From assembly GCF_900101825.1 (NCBI RefSeq), contig NZ_FNAG01000007.1:62001-126000 (forward strand): a stretch of 64,000 nt of DNA, read 5' to 3'. Below are positions 33,387 to 41,706 of the stretch, in pieces. The position numbers and the translations under genes were made by a program. The notes beneath the pieces were generated by a model, which was given only the letters and a program-made list of their open reading frames with translations, ran no database searches and was not told the DNA's origin. The DNA comes from Aquimonas voraii (GTDB lineage: Bacteria > Pseudomonadota > Gammaproteobacteria > Xanthomonadales > Xanthomonadaceae). How positions within the stretch are numbered: position 1 is the stretch's first letter; each line of letters starts with the position of its first letter.

Positions 33387-34501
33387 CCGAGTTCATTCCG
33401 CCCGCCACCCGCTGGTTCGACCTGCCCTCGCCGTTTCCGATGAAGCGCGGCGGCTGTCTCGATGGCGGCCGTCTGGCCTACGAGACCTGGGGCACGCTCA
33501 ACGCCGAGCGCAACAATGCGGTGCTGGTCCTCACCGGGCTCTCGCCCAGCGCACACGCGGCCAGCCATCCCGACGATCCGGAATCGGGCTGGTGGGAAGC
33601 AATGATCGGCCCCGGCAAGCCGATCGATACCGGTCGCTGGTTCGTGATCTGCGTGAACTCCCTCGGCAGTTGCCGCGGCAGCAGCGGCCCGGCCTCGATC
33701 AATCCGGCCACGGGCAAGCCCTGGCGGCTGTCCTTCCCCGAGCTGTCCGTGGAGGACGGCGCGCGCGCGGCCTATGCGCTGGTGCGGGGCCTCGGCATCG
33801 AACAGCTCGATACCGTGGTCGGCTGCTCGATGGGCGGCATGACCTCCCTGGCCTTCCTGCTGCAGCATCCGCTGGCGGCGCGGCGCATGCTCAACGTCTG
33901 CGGCGCGGCCCACGCCCTGCCCTTCTCGATCGCCGTGCGTTCGCTGCAGCGCGAGGCGATCCGCCTCGATCCGCTGTGGAACGGCGGCGACTACAGCGAT
34001 TCGGCCTATCCCGAGAACGGCATGCGCATCGCCCGCAAACTGGGCGTGCTGACCTATCGCTCGGCGATCGAATGGCACGGACGCTTCGGCCGCGTGCGGT
34101 TGGACAGCGAGCTGCGCGAGGACGACCCCTTCGGCCAAGAGTTCCAGGTCGAGAGCTATCTCGAGGGCCATGCGCGGCGCTTCATCCGCCAGTTCGACCC
34201 GAACTGCTACCTCTACCTGTCGCGCTCGATGGACTGGTTTGACTGCGCCGAATACGGCGAGGGCGACGTGCTGCGCGGGCTGGCGCGCATCCGCCTGCAG
34301 CAGGCGCTGGTGATTGGCGTCGAAACCGACATCCTGTTCCCGATCGAGCAGCAGGCGCAGATCGCCGAAGGCCTGCGCCGCGGCGGCGCCGACGTGCACT
34401 TCGCCAGCCTGCCCTCGCCGCAGGGCCATGACGCCTTCCTGGTCGACTTCGAGCGCTTCGGCCCGCTGATCCAGGATTTCATGCGCGCCGCCGCTGGCTA
34501 G
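33383..34501 (+). CDS. metX: MetX-type homoserine/serine O-acyltransferase
   Basis: A 372-residue alpha/beta hydrolase with nucleophile Ser149 in VVGCSMGGM, the CoA/substrate segment NSLGSCRGSSGPASINP, and the catalytic His in PQGHDAFLVD. MetX proteins acylate homoserine for methionine synthesis, but members from this part of the gammaproteobacteria have been shown to use succinyl-CoA, and a xanthomonad branch acts on L-serine in cysteine synthesis. I cannot separate these from sequence alone. The start is GTG at 33383, overlapping the ccmI stop by four bases, so translation is coupled to the end of the cytochrome c maturation operon. A hairpin lies 52 bp after the stop. Confidence 0.9.
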   Translation: MTEFIPPATRWFDLPSPFPMKRGGCLDGGRLAYETWGTLNAERNNAVLVLTGLSPSAHAASHPDDPESGWWEAMIGPGKPIDTGRWFVICVNSLGSCRGSSGPASINPATGKPWRLSFPELSVEDGARAAYALVRGLGIEQLDTVVGCSMGGMTSLAFLLQHPLAARRMLNVCGAAHALPFSIAVRSLQREAIRLDPLWNGGDYSDSAYPENGMRIARKLGVLTYRSAIEWHGRFGRVRLDSELREDDPFGQEFQVESYLEGHARRFIRQFDPNCYLYLSRSMDWFDCAEYGEGDVLRGLARIRLQQALVIGVETDILFPIEQQAQIAEGLRRGGADVHFASLPSPQGHDAFLVDFERFGPLIQDFMRAAAG

Positions 34502-34552
34502 TCGCCGAAGCGGTGCGGCAGGCGCCGCGGCGCGATCCCCACGCCAAAACGC

Positions 34553-34578
34553 GAACACCCCGCACGGGCGGGGTGTTC
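34553..34578. terminator. Bidirectional terminator between metX and the bTHX gene
   Basis: A perfect 11-bp stem GAACACCCCGC/GCGGGGTGTTC with a 4-nt loop. On the minus strand it is followed by GCGTTTTGG, which makes it a better terminator for the bTHX gene than for metX, whose direction lacks a T tract. Confidence 0.75.
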
Positions 34579-34615
34579 GGAACGCCTGCGGCGGCCATTG
34601 ACCGCTGCGCGGAGC

Positions 34616-34771
34616 TCAGGCCTTCTTGCGGGCCGGGGCCTTCTTGGCCGGAGCCACCGGCGCGGCCGGAACGACCGACTTGGCCGTCGCCTTGCTACCG
34701 TGCGGACGGGCGTTGCCGTAGCTGCCGTTGTAGATCTTGCCCTTGCGGGTGCGGGTATCGCCCTTGCCCAT
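34616..34771 (-). CDS. 30S ribosomal protein bTHX with an extended basic tail
   Basis: A 51-residue basic protein that reads MGKGDTRTRKGKIYNGSYGN at the start, the bTHX signature (GKGD-x-x-T-R-x-G-K-I-x-x-G-S-Y-G). bTHX sits in the small subunit near the head and stabilises 16S rRNA helices. The protein continues with an Ala/Pro/Lys tail of about 25 residues (ending KKAPARKKA) that the short Thermus protein lacks and that resembles histone H1-like tails. GAGGAG lies 7 nt before the ATG and a terminator follows the stop, so this is a self-contained small gene. It was missed by simple length cut-offs. Confidence 0.9.
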   Translation of the reverse strand: MGKGDTRTRKGKIYNGSYGNARPHGSKATAKSVVPAAPVAPAKKAPARKKA

Positions 34772-34928
34772 GATGTGCTCCTCGGAACTGTGTTAAAGCG
34801 GGTCGCTTCGGAAAGCCGCGTAGCCTACCACCTCGGGCGGGCCGCGCAAACCGCGAAGCAGCCCAACGCCAGCCCGCGCATCGGCGATGCCTCGCCGCCT
34901 GCGACGATCGCCGCCACCCGGAACTGAC

Positions 34929-35417
34929 ATGACAGAAAGCCGCCTTGCCCGCCGTCTCCGCCAGCTTGACCGCCTGCCGGCCGTCCTGCGCCCGTGGCTG
35001 CGCGACCGGGTGCTGGGCCGCGCGGTTCCCCTGGTGGGAACCGCCGGCATTCACTTCGAGCAGGTCAACGGCGAAGGAGTGATCCTGCGCCTCGCCAACC
35101 GTCGCCGCGTACAGAACCACATCGGCGGCGTCCATGCCGCCGCCATGGCCCTGCTGGCGGAGACGGCCAGCGGCTTCTGCCTGGGCTGGCATCTGCCGGA
35201 CGACCGCCTGCCGCTGATCAAGAGCCTGCAGGTCGACTTCCTGCGCCGCACCCAGGGCGCACTGCAGGCAAGCTCAAAGCTCGATCCGGCGCAGATTGCG
35301 CATGTCCTGGCCGCGCCCAAGGGGGAACTGCTGGTGCCCGTGGAGGTGAGCGACGAGACGGGCGAAGTGCCCATAGCCTGTCGAATGCTCTGGGCCTGGG
35401 TGCCCCGCGCGCGCTGA
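34929..35417 (+). CDS. Hotdog-fold thioesterase (DUF4442/PaaI-like)
   Basis: A 162-residue protein with the hotdog core GIHFEQVNGEGVILRLANRRRVQNHIGGVHAAAMALLAETASGF. The HIGGVHAAAMALLAE stretch is the long helix that carries the catalytic Asp/Glu region in acyl-CoA thioesterases of the DUF4442 and PaaI groups. No signal peptide is present. The substrate is unknown. The ATG at 34929 follows ...CGGAACTGAC, with a poor ribosome binding site. It lies alone between bTHX (divergent) and a repeat-like spacer with a terminator. Confidence 0.8.
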   Translation: MTESRLARRLRQLDRLPAVLRPWLRDRVLGRAVPLVGTAGIHFEQVNGEGVILRLANRRRVQNHIGGVHAAAMALLAETASGFCLGWHLPDDRLPLIKSLQVDFLRRTQGALQASSKLDPAQIAHVLAAPKGELLVPVEVSDETGEVPIACRMLWAWVPRAR

Positions 35418-35433
35418 GCGCCAGCCCGCCATT

Positions 35434-35590
35434 GGCAGCATGTTGAAAACTCCCTTCCGGGGAGTTCTTCAAGTCGGCGGTCCGGCGCCGATCCGCACCG
35501 CCTCACGACAAATCAATCGCTTACGCGCTTGCTTCGTCGTCCCGGCCATCCCTGGCTGGCCCAGCAGGCTGCTTTTCAACAGCCTGCTCG
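35434..35590. mobile_element. Degenerate MITE-like element with inverted ends
   Basis: The segment starts GGCAGCATGTTGAAAAC and ends with sequence whose reverse complement is AGCAGGCTGTTGAAAAGC, so 14 or so of 17 end positions match (core TGTTGAAAA). There is no coding capacity and no obvious target duplication. It lies in an intergenic spacer. The TGTTGAAAA-containing ends look like those of a miniature inverted-repeat element, but one element alone does not prove mobility. Confidence 0.4.
35448..35466 (+). terminator. Terminator-like hairpin after the thioesterase gene
   Basis: AACTCCC and GGGAGTT arms with a short loop (35448-35454 and 35460-35466) are followed by CTTC and preceded by AAAA. 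It is 30 bp after the thioesterase stop codon. The stem is short, so confidence is moderate. Confidence 0.5.
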
Positions 35591-35621
35591 GCGGGGAATC
35601 GAGGATCAACCGAGATTCGGC

Positions 35622-36092
35622 TCAATCGTGCCGACAGGCCGCGTCGTGGATATGCGCAGCGCGCTGCAGACGCAGGTTGCGCAGGTGGGCGAAGGCGATG
35701 AAGGTCCCGCCCAAGGTCATGAGCACGGCATGCAGCACCAGATCGTGGTGCCAGTGCCCGAAACTGCCGAACCAGATCAGGCCAAGGCCGGGTGCCGCAA
35801 GCACCATCGCCGAGCGCCGCCGATGGCGCCTGAACCCATGAGCAAGGCTGGCGATGGCCAGCAAGGTCGCGAACACCACGAAACCGCGTTCCAGCCACTC
35901 CGAGGCCAGCAGGCTGGAGCCCAGCGCCGGCAGCACGGCCAGCAGAAAGGGCCAGGACGCGCAGTGCACGGCGCAGACCGCCGAGGCGATGGCGCCGATA
36001 CGGTCCGCACGCTCGCCGAGTTCGACTCCGCGAACCTGCGAAGAGTCGGCCGCGGCAAGCGAGGATTCGAGACAGGCGCTGGTCGATGACAT
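35622..36092 (-). CDS. MerC-like membrane protein, likely zinc-linked
   Basis: A 156-residue protein with three or four hydrophobic segments and the MerC-type motif SAVCAVHCASWPFLLAVLP (Cys40 and Cys44). The C-terminus is His-rich (HIHDAACRHD). Classical MerC imports mercury, but MerC-domain proteins also occur in zinc-regulated loci, and here a Zur-box-like site lies 53 bp before its start codon, shared with the divergent ZnuD-like receptor. A role in zinc transport or handling across the inner membrane is therefore more likely than mercury resistance; no mer operon is present. Confidence 0.8.
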   Translation of the reverse strand: MSSTSACLESSLAAADSSQVRGVELGERADRIGAIASAVCAVHCASWPFLLAVLPALGSSLLASEWLERGFVVFATLLAIASLAHGFRRHRRRSAMVLAAPGLGLIWFGSFGHWHHDLVLHAVLMTLGGTFIAFAHLRNLRLQRAAHIHDAACRHD

Positions 36093-36144
36093 CAGGATTT
36101 CCGGGCGGTGAGGGGCGCGCGTGGACTGCCACGGCCCAGTGAGG

Positions 36145-36157
36145 GTGATAGTATAAC
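36145..36157. promoter_or_regulatory. Zur-box-like operator between the MerC-like and ZnuD-like genes
   Basis: GTGATAGTATAAC matches the gammaproteobacterial Zur core GTTAT-N3-ATAAC at nine of ten defined positions. It is 53 bp from the MerC-like start and 78 bp from the receptor start. A further GTTATAAC half-palindrome lies near 36216-36223, just before the receptor ribosome binding site. The zur gene itself is encoded about 9 kb to the right. Confidence 0.7.
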
Positions 36158-36235
36158 GTCCAATTTCGAGACCGAGGGCGCTGCCGCGCCCTTGTTTTTG
36201 CCCAACAAAAGCAACGTTATAACAACGGAGCCTCT

Positions 36236-38323
36236 ATGCCGCGTCATCCGCTCAGCCTCGCCGTCGCCGTCCTCCTGCCGGGCCTTGCGCTTGGACAGAA
36301 CCCAGGCAGGGCATCGCACGATCTTGACCGTGCAAAGCAACTCGACGAACTGATCGTCACCGCCAGCCCGCTGCGCTCGAACGCCGAGAACGTCGTGCAG
36401 CCGGTCGAGATCCTGGCCGGCGAGACCCTGGACGACCGTCGCGCCGGCACCTTGAGCGAGACGCTGTCCGGCGTGCTAGGCGTGCAGACCTCATTTTTCG
36501 GCACCGGCGTCGGCCGGCCGATCATTCGTGGCCAGGAAGGCGCGCGCGTGCAGGTGCTGAACGAAGGCATCGGCAGCCTCGACGCCTCGACGACGAGCGT
36601 GGACCACGCGGTGAGCATCGATCCGTTCCTGGCGGACCAGATCGAGGTGCTGAAGGGCCCGGCCACGCTTCTGTACGGCCCGGGCGCGATCGGCGGCGCC
36701 GTGAACGTCGTCGATGGTCGGGTTCCCACGTTGCTACCCGAGGCAGCGATCAGCGGCCGCGCCGAACTTCGCGCGGGCAGCGTCGCCGACGAGCGCAGCG
36801 GCATGCTCCGTCTGGACGGGGCGCGCGGCCGCATCGCCTGGCATCTCGACGGCTTCCGCCGCGACACCGCCGACTACGAGATCCCGGGCTACGCGCGGCA
36901 TGCGCACGACGATGCGCATGAGGAGCATGACGAGCCCGGACACGAGGACGAGGAGAATCCCTTTGGCCTGCTGCCGAACAGCGCGGTCGACAGCCGCGGC
37001 GGCGCCGCAGGCGCCAGCTACATCGGCGAACGTGGCTTCATAGGGCTTGCGCTGAGCCGCTTCGAATCCCTGTACGGCGTGCCCGGCCACGCCCACCACG
37101 CGCACGAAGAGGACCACGACCCTGCGCATGGCCTCGACAAGGCCGAAGAAGAGGAAGAAGAGGTGCGCATCGATCTCGGGCAGACGCGCTGGGATCTGAA
37201 GGCGGGCCTGTTCAATCCCCTTGCCGGCATCGAGTCGATGAACCTCCGCATCGGCGCCAACAACTATCGGCATTTCGAACTGGAGGGCGAGGAGATCGGC
37301 ACCCGCTTCGACAACGACGCCGTGGAAGCCCGCGCGGATCTCGTGCATGCCCCCATCGGCGGCTGGCAAGGCGCGCTTGGCGTGCAGACCTCGCGCCGCG
37401 ACTTCAGCGCGCTGGGCGAAGAAGCTTTCGTGCCGCCCTCGCTGTCGCGCGACCTCGGCCTGTTTCTGATCGAGGAGCAGAACCTCGACCGCTGGAAGCT
37501 GGAATGGGGCCTGCGCGCGGACCGCGTGCGGATCGAGGCGGATGGCCATGAGCGCCGCAGCTTCTCCGGCTTCAGCGCCTCCGCCGGCGCGCTGTTCCGC
37601 CTCAACGAGGCACTGCACTTCAGCGCCGGCTTCGATCGCGCGGAGCGCGCCCCGAACGCCGAGGAACTGTTCTCGGACGGGCCACACCTGGCGACCCGCG
37701 CCTACGAGCTCGGCAATGCCGCGCTCGGCAGTGAGACCGCCCGCCAGCTCGAACTGGGTCTGCACCTGCACGCCGGTCCGCTGAGCGGCAAGCTGTCGGC
37801 GTACCGCAACCGGATCGACGACTTCATCTACCAGGCAAACACCGGCGCAGAGGAAGAGGGCCTGCCGGTGCTGCAGTGGTCGCAGGCCGATGCAACCTTC
37901 CACGGCATCGAGGGCGAGCTGAAGTGGGCGATGTTCGACAATGCCAGCGGCGCGTGGAGCCTGCGCCTGTCTGGCGATGCGGTAAATGCCAGCCTGGATG
38001 CCGGCGGCGCGCTGCCGCGAATCGCCCCCGACCGCACCGGCCTCGCCTTGGACTGGAGGCTGCAGGGCTGGCGCGCCAGCATCGATGCGCAGCGCTACGC
38101 GACCCAGAATGCGGTCGCCGAGTTCGAGGAGCCCACCGCCGGTTTCAGTCTGCTGAACGCCAGCGTGGCCTACCACTGGGACGTGCAGAACTTTGGCTGG
38201 GAAGTCTTCCTGCGCGGCAGCAACCTCGGCAACCGTGAGGCGCGCATGCACACCTCGGCGCTGAAGGAGGACGCCCCGCTGCCCGGCCGCAATCTGGTGG
38301 TCGGCCTGCGCGCGTTCTTCTGA
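36236..38323 (+). CDS. ZnuD-like TonB-dependent zinc receptor
   Basis: A 695-residue outer-membrane receptor with signal peptide, TonB-box-like DELIVTASPLRS (about 37-48), a complete plug (LKGPATLLYGPGAIGGAVNVVDG) and a barrel ending GRNLVVGLRAFF. Two extracellular loops are extraordinarily rich in His, Asp and Glu (about 221-241 and 285-309), including HAHDDAHEEHDEPGHEDEE, as in ZnuD zinc receptors, where such loops capture zinc. ATG 36236 has GGAG at 6 nt. A Zur-like operator upstream supports induction under zinc starvation. Nickel or other metals cannot be excluded on sequence alone. Confidence 0.88.
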   Translation: MPRHPLSLAVAVLLPGLALGQNPGRASHDLDRAKQLDELIVTASPLRSNAENVVQPVEILAGETLDDRRAGTLSETLSGVLGVQTSFFGTGVGRPIIRGQEGARVQVLNEGIGSLDASTTSVDHAVSIDPFLADQIEVLKGPATLLYGPGAIGGAVNVVDGRVPTLLPEAAISGRAELRAGSVADERSGMLRLDGARGRIAWHLDGFRRDTADYEIPGYARHAHDDAHEEHDEPGHEDEENPFGLLPNSAVDSRGGAAGASYIGERGFIGLALSRFESLYGVPGHAHHAHEEDHDPAHGLDKAEEEEEEVRIDLGQTRWDLKAGLFNPLAGIESMNLRIGANNYRHFELEGEEIGTRFDNDAVEARADLVHAPIGGWQGALGVQTSRRDFSALGEEAFVPPSLSRDLGLFLIEEQNLDRWKLEWGLRADRVRIEADGHERRSFSGFSASAGALFRLNEALHFSAGFDRAERAPNAEELFSDGPHLATRAYELGNAALGSETARQLELGLHLHAGPLSGKLSAYRNRIDDFIYQANTGAEEEGLPVLQWSQADATFHGIEGELKWAMFDNASGAWSLRLSGDAVNASLDAGGALPRIAPDRTGLALDWRLQGWRASIDAQRYATQNAVAEFEEPTAGFSLLNASVAYHWDVQNFGWEVFLRGSNLGNREARMHTSALKEDAPLPGRNLVVGLRAFF

Positions 38324-38636
38324 TCGGCTCTGAGACCAGCAAGACTGCCCGCATCCCGCGCTCCGGCCATGTCGGCCGGAGCGTCGCGGGCGCGGGCACA
38401 CCTGCGAATCGAAGGCCGTGGGGATAGCCCGCCGTAGTGGTTAAGAAGCGGCAGATGCGCGCCGTCCATGGCGCGCCCGAAACTCTGCACAGGCAGAGGG
38501 ATGAAGCGCGAAGCCTCAAAGCGGCTCGCGATGAAAAGCCCAGATCATAAGGACGCCAATGGGGAGGACACGCACGGAATGAGGCGATGGCAGCGCGCAG
38601 CGCAGGACGCGGTCGACGGCCCCGCGTGACAGCGAA
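38324..38636. other. Spacer without a recognised gene
   Basis: Apart from the hairpin at 38359-38383 and a shorter GGCGCG-type stem near 38460-38475, I see nothing in these 313 bp: no RNA motif, no reading frame with a convincing start, no heptad repeats. Confidence 0.5.
38359..38383 (+). terminator. Strong hairpin after the ZnuD-like gene
   Basis: CGCTCCGGCC and GGCCGGAGCG form a perfect 10-bp stem with a 5-nt loop, 35 bp after the receptor stop codon. A T tract is lacking, so termination may need Rho or the hairpin may protect the mRNA 3' end. Confidence 0.55.
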
Positions 38637-38855
38637 TCAACGCACGCTGGCGCTGGCGCCCGCCGAAGACGAAAGCCCGCGCGGCGCGACGGGCGCATGC
38701 AGGGCCAACTGCAGGGCCAGGCTTAGCAGACCCAGCAGCAGGAAGAACGAGACCAGGGTCCGCCGCAGACGCAGTACGTTGCGCGCGGGATGCACGCCGG
38801 TCAGCCAGAACGCGCCGCCTGCCAGCAGCAGGAAGGCGAAGCAGAGAATCAGCAT
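38637..38855 (-). CDS. Small two-helix membrane protein of unknown function
   Basis: A 72-residue protein with two hydrophobic segments (LILCFAFLLLAGGAFWLTGV and LVSFFLLLGLLSLALQLAL) joined by a basic loop (HPARNVLRLRRT). I do not recognise a family. GAGGAGG at about 8 nt before the ATG supports translation. It follows the exported 188-residue gene on the same strand after 91 bp and may be cotranscribed. Confidence 0.6.
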   Translation of the reverse strand: MLILCFAFLLLAGGAFWLTGVHPARNVLRLRRTLVSFFLLLGLLSLALQLALHAPVAPRGLSSSAGASASVR

Positions 38856-38946
38856 CGGACACCTCCTCGAATGGCTTGCTCACATCCTCCGGTCGGAACC
38901 GCAGGCGCCGGGCCTGCCTGGCACCTGCGGGGACCGTCCATCGCCG

Positions 38947-39513
38947 CTAGTCGCGCAGCGGCACATCCCACAGCAGCACGCCATCGCGCAGGCTCAGCAG
39001 GTGCTCGCCGGCCTCAACACCAGGGCCCAGGCGCAGGCTGCGCGCGCGCACGCCGCCAACGCCGTCGGCCAGCAGATCAGTCACTTCGCCAACGATGTCG
39101 AGGCGCCAGCGGATCTGGCCGCCGTCCATCGCCACTGCCAGCAGCTGGGTGCGGGTCTCCTGCCCTTCCATCTCGCCGCCGCGGGCAAGCGCGAGGTAGA
39201 GCAGCTCGCGGTCGTCGACGAGCGCGGTCACCGCGCCTTCGCCGAGACCGAGGATCCAGGCTGTGCGGCCCTGCGCATCAAAAAACCTGAGTTCCACCTC
39301 TGGCGGTTGCCGGCTGTCATCGGCCACCAGCCGCTCGCTGACCAGCACGGTGTTGCCGCGGGCGTCCGCCCACAGTCCGCGCGCGCTGAGCTCACCCGAA
39401 ACAGCCGGCGCCGCCTGCACGTCGGCACTGCCGGACTGCACGGCGCTGACCAGGGCCGCCAGCGTCAGGGCCAGTACGGCGATCGGCACCAGGGCACGCA
39501 CGGAGAACGACAT
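38947..39513 (-). CDS. Exported or membrane-anchored protein of unknown function
   Basis: A 188-residue protein with one N-terminal hydrophobic segment (LVPIAVLALTLAALVSAVQ) followed by a beta-rich domain (GLWADARGNTVLVSERLVADD, WILGLGEGAVTALVDDRELLYLALA, LLSLRDGVLLWDVPL). The pattern of repeated short strands ending in W/L-D resembles PQQ-like or WD-like beta-propeller blades, but only two or three could be present. GAGGAAA lies upstream of the ATG. It is divergent from the kinase that heads the next operon, with about 230 bp between starts, so it could be controlled with it. Confidence 0.55.
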   Translation of the reverse strand: MSFSVRALVPIAVLALTLAALVSAVQSGSADVQAAPAVSGELSARGLWADARGNTVLVSERLVADDSRQPPEVELRFFDAQGRTAWILGLGEGAVTALVDDRELLYLALARGGEMEGQETRTQLLAVAMDGGQIRWRLDIVGEVTDLLADGVGGVRARSLRLGPGVEAGEHLLSLRDGVLLWDVPLRD

Positions 39514-39743
39514 CGGCGGTTTCCTCGCAGGGGCGCCGCGGGGCGGCTTTCTGGCCTGTAGGAAACCACGTGCCTGCCGCGCATTCAGTCCGCCAAATGT
39601 GGCGCCTGCGTAGGCCCGGCCGGGCAGCGCTCCGCATGTGTGCGCAGTTTGTACGGGCTTTGTAGCGCCGGCCTCGGCAGCGTCGTCACCGTGCTAGCGT
39701 GCGCATCCTCGACAGCACGCCTCCGCCCACCCAACAACACGCC

Positions 39744-41318
39744 GTGTCCAGCCTGTTCGTCCGCCTCTACGTGGGCCTGATCCTGGCGATGCTGCTGATC
39801 GCCGGCGGCGTGGTGGCGACGCTCAGCCTGCTCGAAGCCCAGCGCGCCGCGCGCTACCGCGAGGCCGTGCTGTCGGCGCCGATGCAGCTGATGGCCGAGG
39901 GCGTCGCCCGCCACGCGGGCGAGGAACGGCAGCGCTGGATCGACATCGCTGCACGCCTGCTGACCTCCGAACTGCGGGTGGAGACCACGCCGCAGCCGCC
40001 GAGCGAGCTGGTGGTCGAGCGCATGGGCGAGCAGCAACACCGCGCCCGTCTCGCCCTGCCCGGCAGCGACAACGAGCAGCTCGTGCTGCTGTTCCAGAAC
40101 TGGACTGAACAGCAGTGGCGGGCCACGACCTTCCTGCTGCTCAACGAACTGGGCCGTCTGCCGGCTGGCGAACAGCGTGAGGCCCTGCAGCGGATCGCCG
40201 ACCGCCTGCCCTACCCGCTGCGCCACCTGGGGCTCGACGAGGTCGATCTCGACCCGCGCCAGCGCGAGCGCATCGCCGCCGGCGAAGTGGTGATGCAGAT
40301 CGAATGGCGCGACGGCGGGCGCCCCAGCACACGCTTCTTCGCGCCCTATGGCGAGCGTGGCGACGTGCTGGCCGTAGGCCCGGTGCCGAGCCTTGGACCG
40401 CTGCCGGCCTCGACGGTGCTGATGCTGATCGTGGCGGCCGCATTGGCGTTCTCGGGCGTCGCCGTGTGGGCCATCCGCACGCTGGAGCGACGGCTGCAGC
40501 ACATCGACCGCGCACTGGCGCGCTTCGGCGCTTCCGACTTCGAACTCGGCGAGCTGGGCCCAGCCTCCCCCGATGCCATCGGCCGCCTGGCCCAGACCAC
40601 CCACCGCATGGCCGGGCGCATCCGCAGCCTGCTTCGATCCCAGCAGGAACTGGTGCAGGGCATCTCGCACGACCTGCGCACGCCGGTGGCGCGGGTGCGC
40701 CTGCGCCTCGAACTGCTGCAGGCCGATGCCAGCCAGCAGGAGCGCATCGCCGGCATCCGCCGCGACCTCGACGAACTGGAAAGCCTGATCGACGCCGCGA
40801 TCACGTATTCGCGCCTCGACGAGGGCGGGATTGTGCTCGCCTCGCAGCCCATCGATGTCGCCCAGGAGCTGCGCGCGGTGGTGCAGGACCAGCGTGTGCT
40901 GGCGCGGGACATCGAGCTCTCGACCGATCTGCAGGTGCCGGCGCGGCCGCTTGCCGCCGATCGTGCCCTGCTCAGGCGGGCGGTGCAGAACCTGCTGGGC
41001 AACGCCCTGCGGCATGCGCGCTCGCGCGTCGAGGTTGAACTGCGCGAAGCGGTCAGCGGAATCAGGATCGCGATCGAGGACGACGGCCCGGGCGTGCCCG
41101 AGAGCCAGCGCGAGCGCATTTTCGAGCCGTTCTCACGACTGGACGAGAGCCGCAGCAAGGCCTCCGGGGGTTACGGGCTCGGGCTGGCGATCGTCCGCCG
41201 GATCGCCGAGCGGCACGGCGGCCGGATCGCCTGCGGCGCTGCCCGTCTCGGCGGGGCCCGCTTCGAGCTGGAGCTGCCCTGGGGGATCGCCAGCGCCCAC
41301 TCGCCTGCACATCCATGA
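39744..41318 (+). CDS. RstB-like sensor histidine kinase
   Basis: A 524-residue membrane kinase: helix at about 5-29, a periplasmic domain of about 200 residues, a second helix (STVLMLIVAAALAFSGVAVW) and a HAMP domain (RALARFGASDFELGELGPAS). The phosphoacceptor His309 lies in QGISHDLRTPVARVRLRLELL, with ATPase motifs NLLGNALRHARSR, DDGPGVPESQ and GGYGLGLAIVRRIA. The arrangement and HDLRTPVARVR sequence are those of RstB kinases. I favour GTG 39744 (SSLFVRLYVG), as RstB-type proteins begin just before this helix; GTG 39699 would add 15 residues. Its regulator is encoded two genes downstream rather than next to it. Confidence 0.88.
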   Translation: MSSLFVRLYVGLILAMLLIAGGVVATLSLLEAQRAARYREAVLSAPMQLMAEGVARHAGEERQRWIDIAARLLTSELRVETTPQPPSELVVERMGEQQHRARLALPGSDNEQLVLLFQNWTEQQWRATTFLLLNELGRLPAGEQREALQRIADRLPYPLRHLGLDEVDLDPRQRERIAAGEVVMQIEWRDGGRPSTRFFAPYGERGDVLAVGPVPSLGPLPASTVLMLIVAAALAFSGVAVWAIRTLERRLQHIDRALARFGASDFELGELGPASPDAIGRLAQTTHRMAGRIRSLLRSQQELVQGISHDLRTPVARVRLRLELLQADASQQERIAGIRRDLDELESLIDAAITYSRLDEGGIVLASQPIDVAQELRAVVQDQRVLARDIELSTDLQVPARPLAADRALLRRAVQNLLGNALRHARSRVEVELREAVSGIRIAIEDDGPGVPESQRERIFEPFSRLDESRSKASGGYGLGLAIVRRIAERHGGRIACGAARLGGARFELELPWGIASAHSPAHP

Positions 41319-41337
41319 ACAGCTACACTCGCGCGCT

Positions 41338-41706
41338 ATGAAGACCCTGCCTCTCGCGCTGTTGGCTGTCCTGACCTGCCCGGCCCTGGCGTCCGCCCAG
41401 GCCGCAGACCCCGCAGCCGACGCCCGCGAAACCACGCCCGACAAGGCCATGGCGCTCGCGACGGTGGCTGCCAAGCCCGCTGCCGAGGACTGGGGCATCT
41501 GGAACCGCGCGCCGCGGCGCGCCGGGCGCGATCCGCTGCTGGCTCTGGGCCAGCGCGAGCGCGCCCCCACCCCCGAACCGATCGACGCCGCCGCCCGCGG
41601 CGATTCCACCTCCGGCACCGCCGGCCGTGGCGACATCGATCTGAATGCCTGGGACAGCGGCCGCATCGAACTGCCGCCGCCGCCCAAGCCCGATGCTGGC
41701 AACTGA
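41338..41706 (+). CDS. Small exported protein between kinase and barrel genes
   Basis: A 122-residue protein with a clear signal peptide (MKTLPLALLAVLTCPALASA) and an otherwise charged, Ala/Pro-rich sequence with no cysteines: EDWGIWNRAPRRAGRDPLLALGQRER and DIDLNAWDSGRIELPPPPKPD. It looks intrinsically disordered. I know no family for it. It starts 19 bp after the kinase gene and its end overlaps the next start, so it is part of the operon. A role as a periplasmic signal, modulator or client of the beta-barrel protein is a guess from context. Confidence 0.65.
   Translation: MKTLPLALLAVLTCPALASAQAADPAADARETTPDKAMALATVAAKPAAEDWGIWNRAPRRAGRDPLLALGQRERAPTPEPIDAAARGDSTSGTAGRGDIDLNAWDSGRIELPPPPKPDAGN

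Noticed and set aside
35622-36092. Mercury resistance
   Set aside because: No merA, merT, merP or merR; a Zur-like site and zinc receptor give a better context.
38384-38636. Riboswitch or small RNA upstream of the small membrane protein region
   Set aside because: No conserved riboswitch core recognised; only weak stems, and orientation does not fit the flanking genes.
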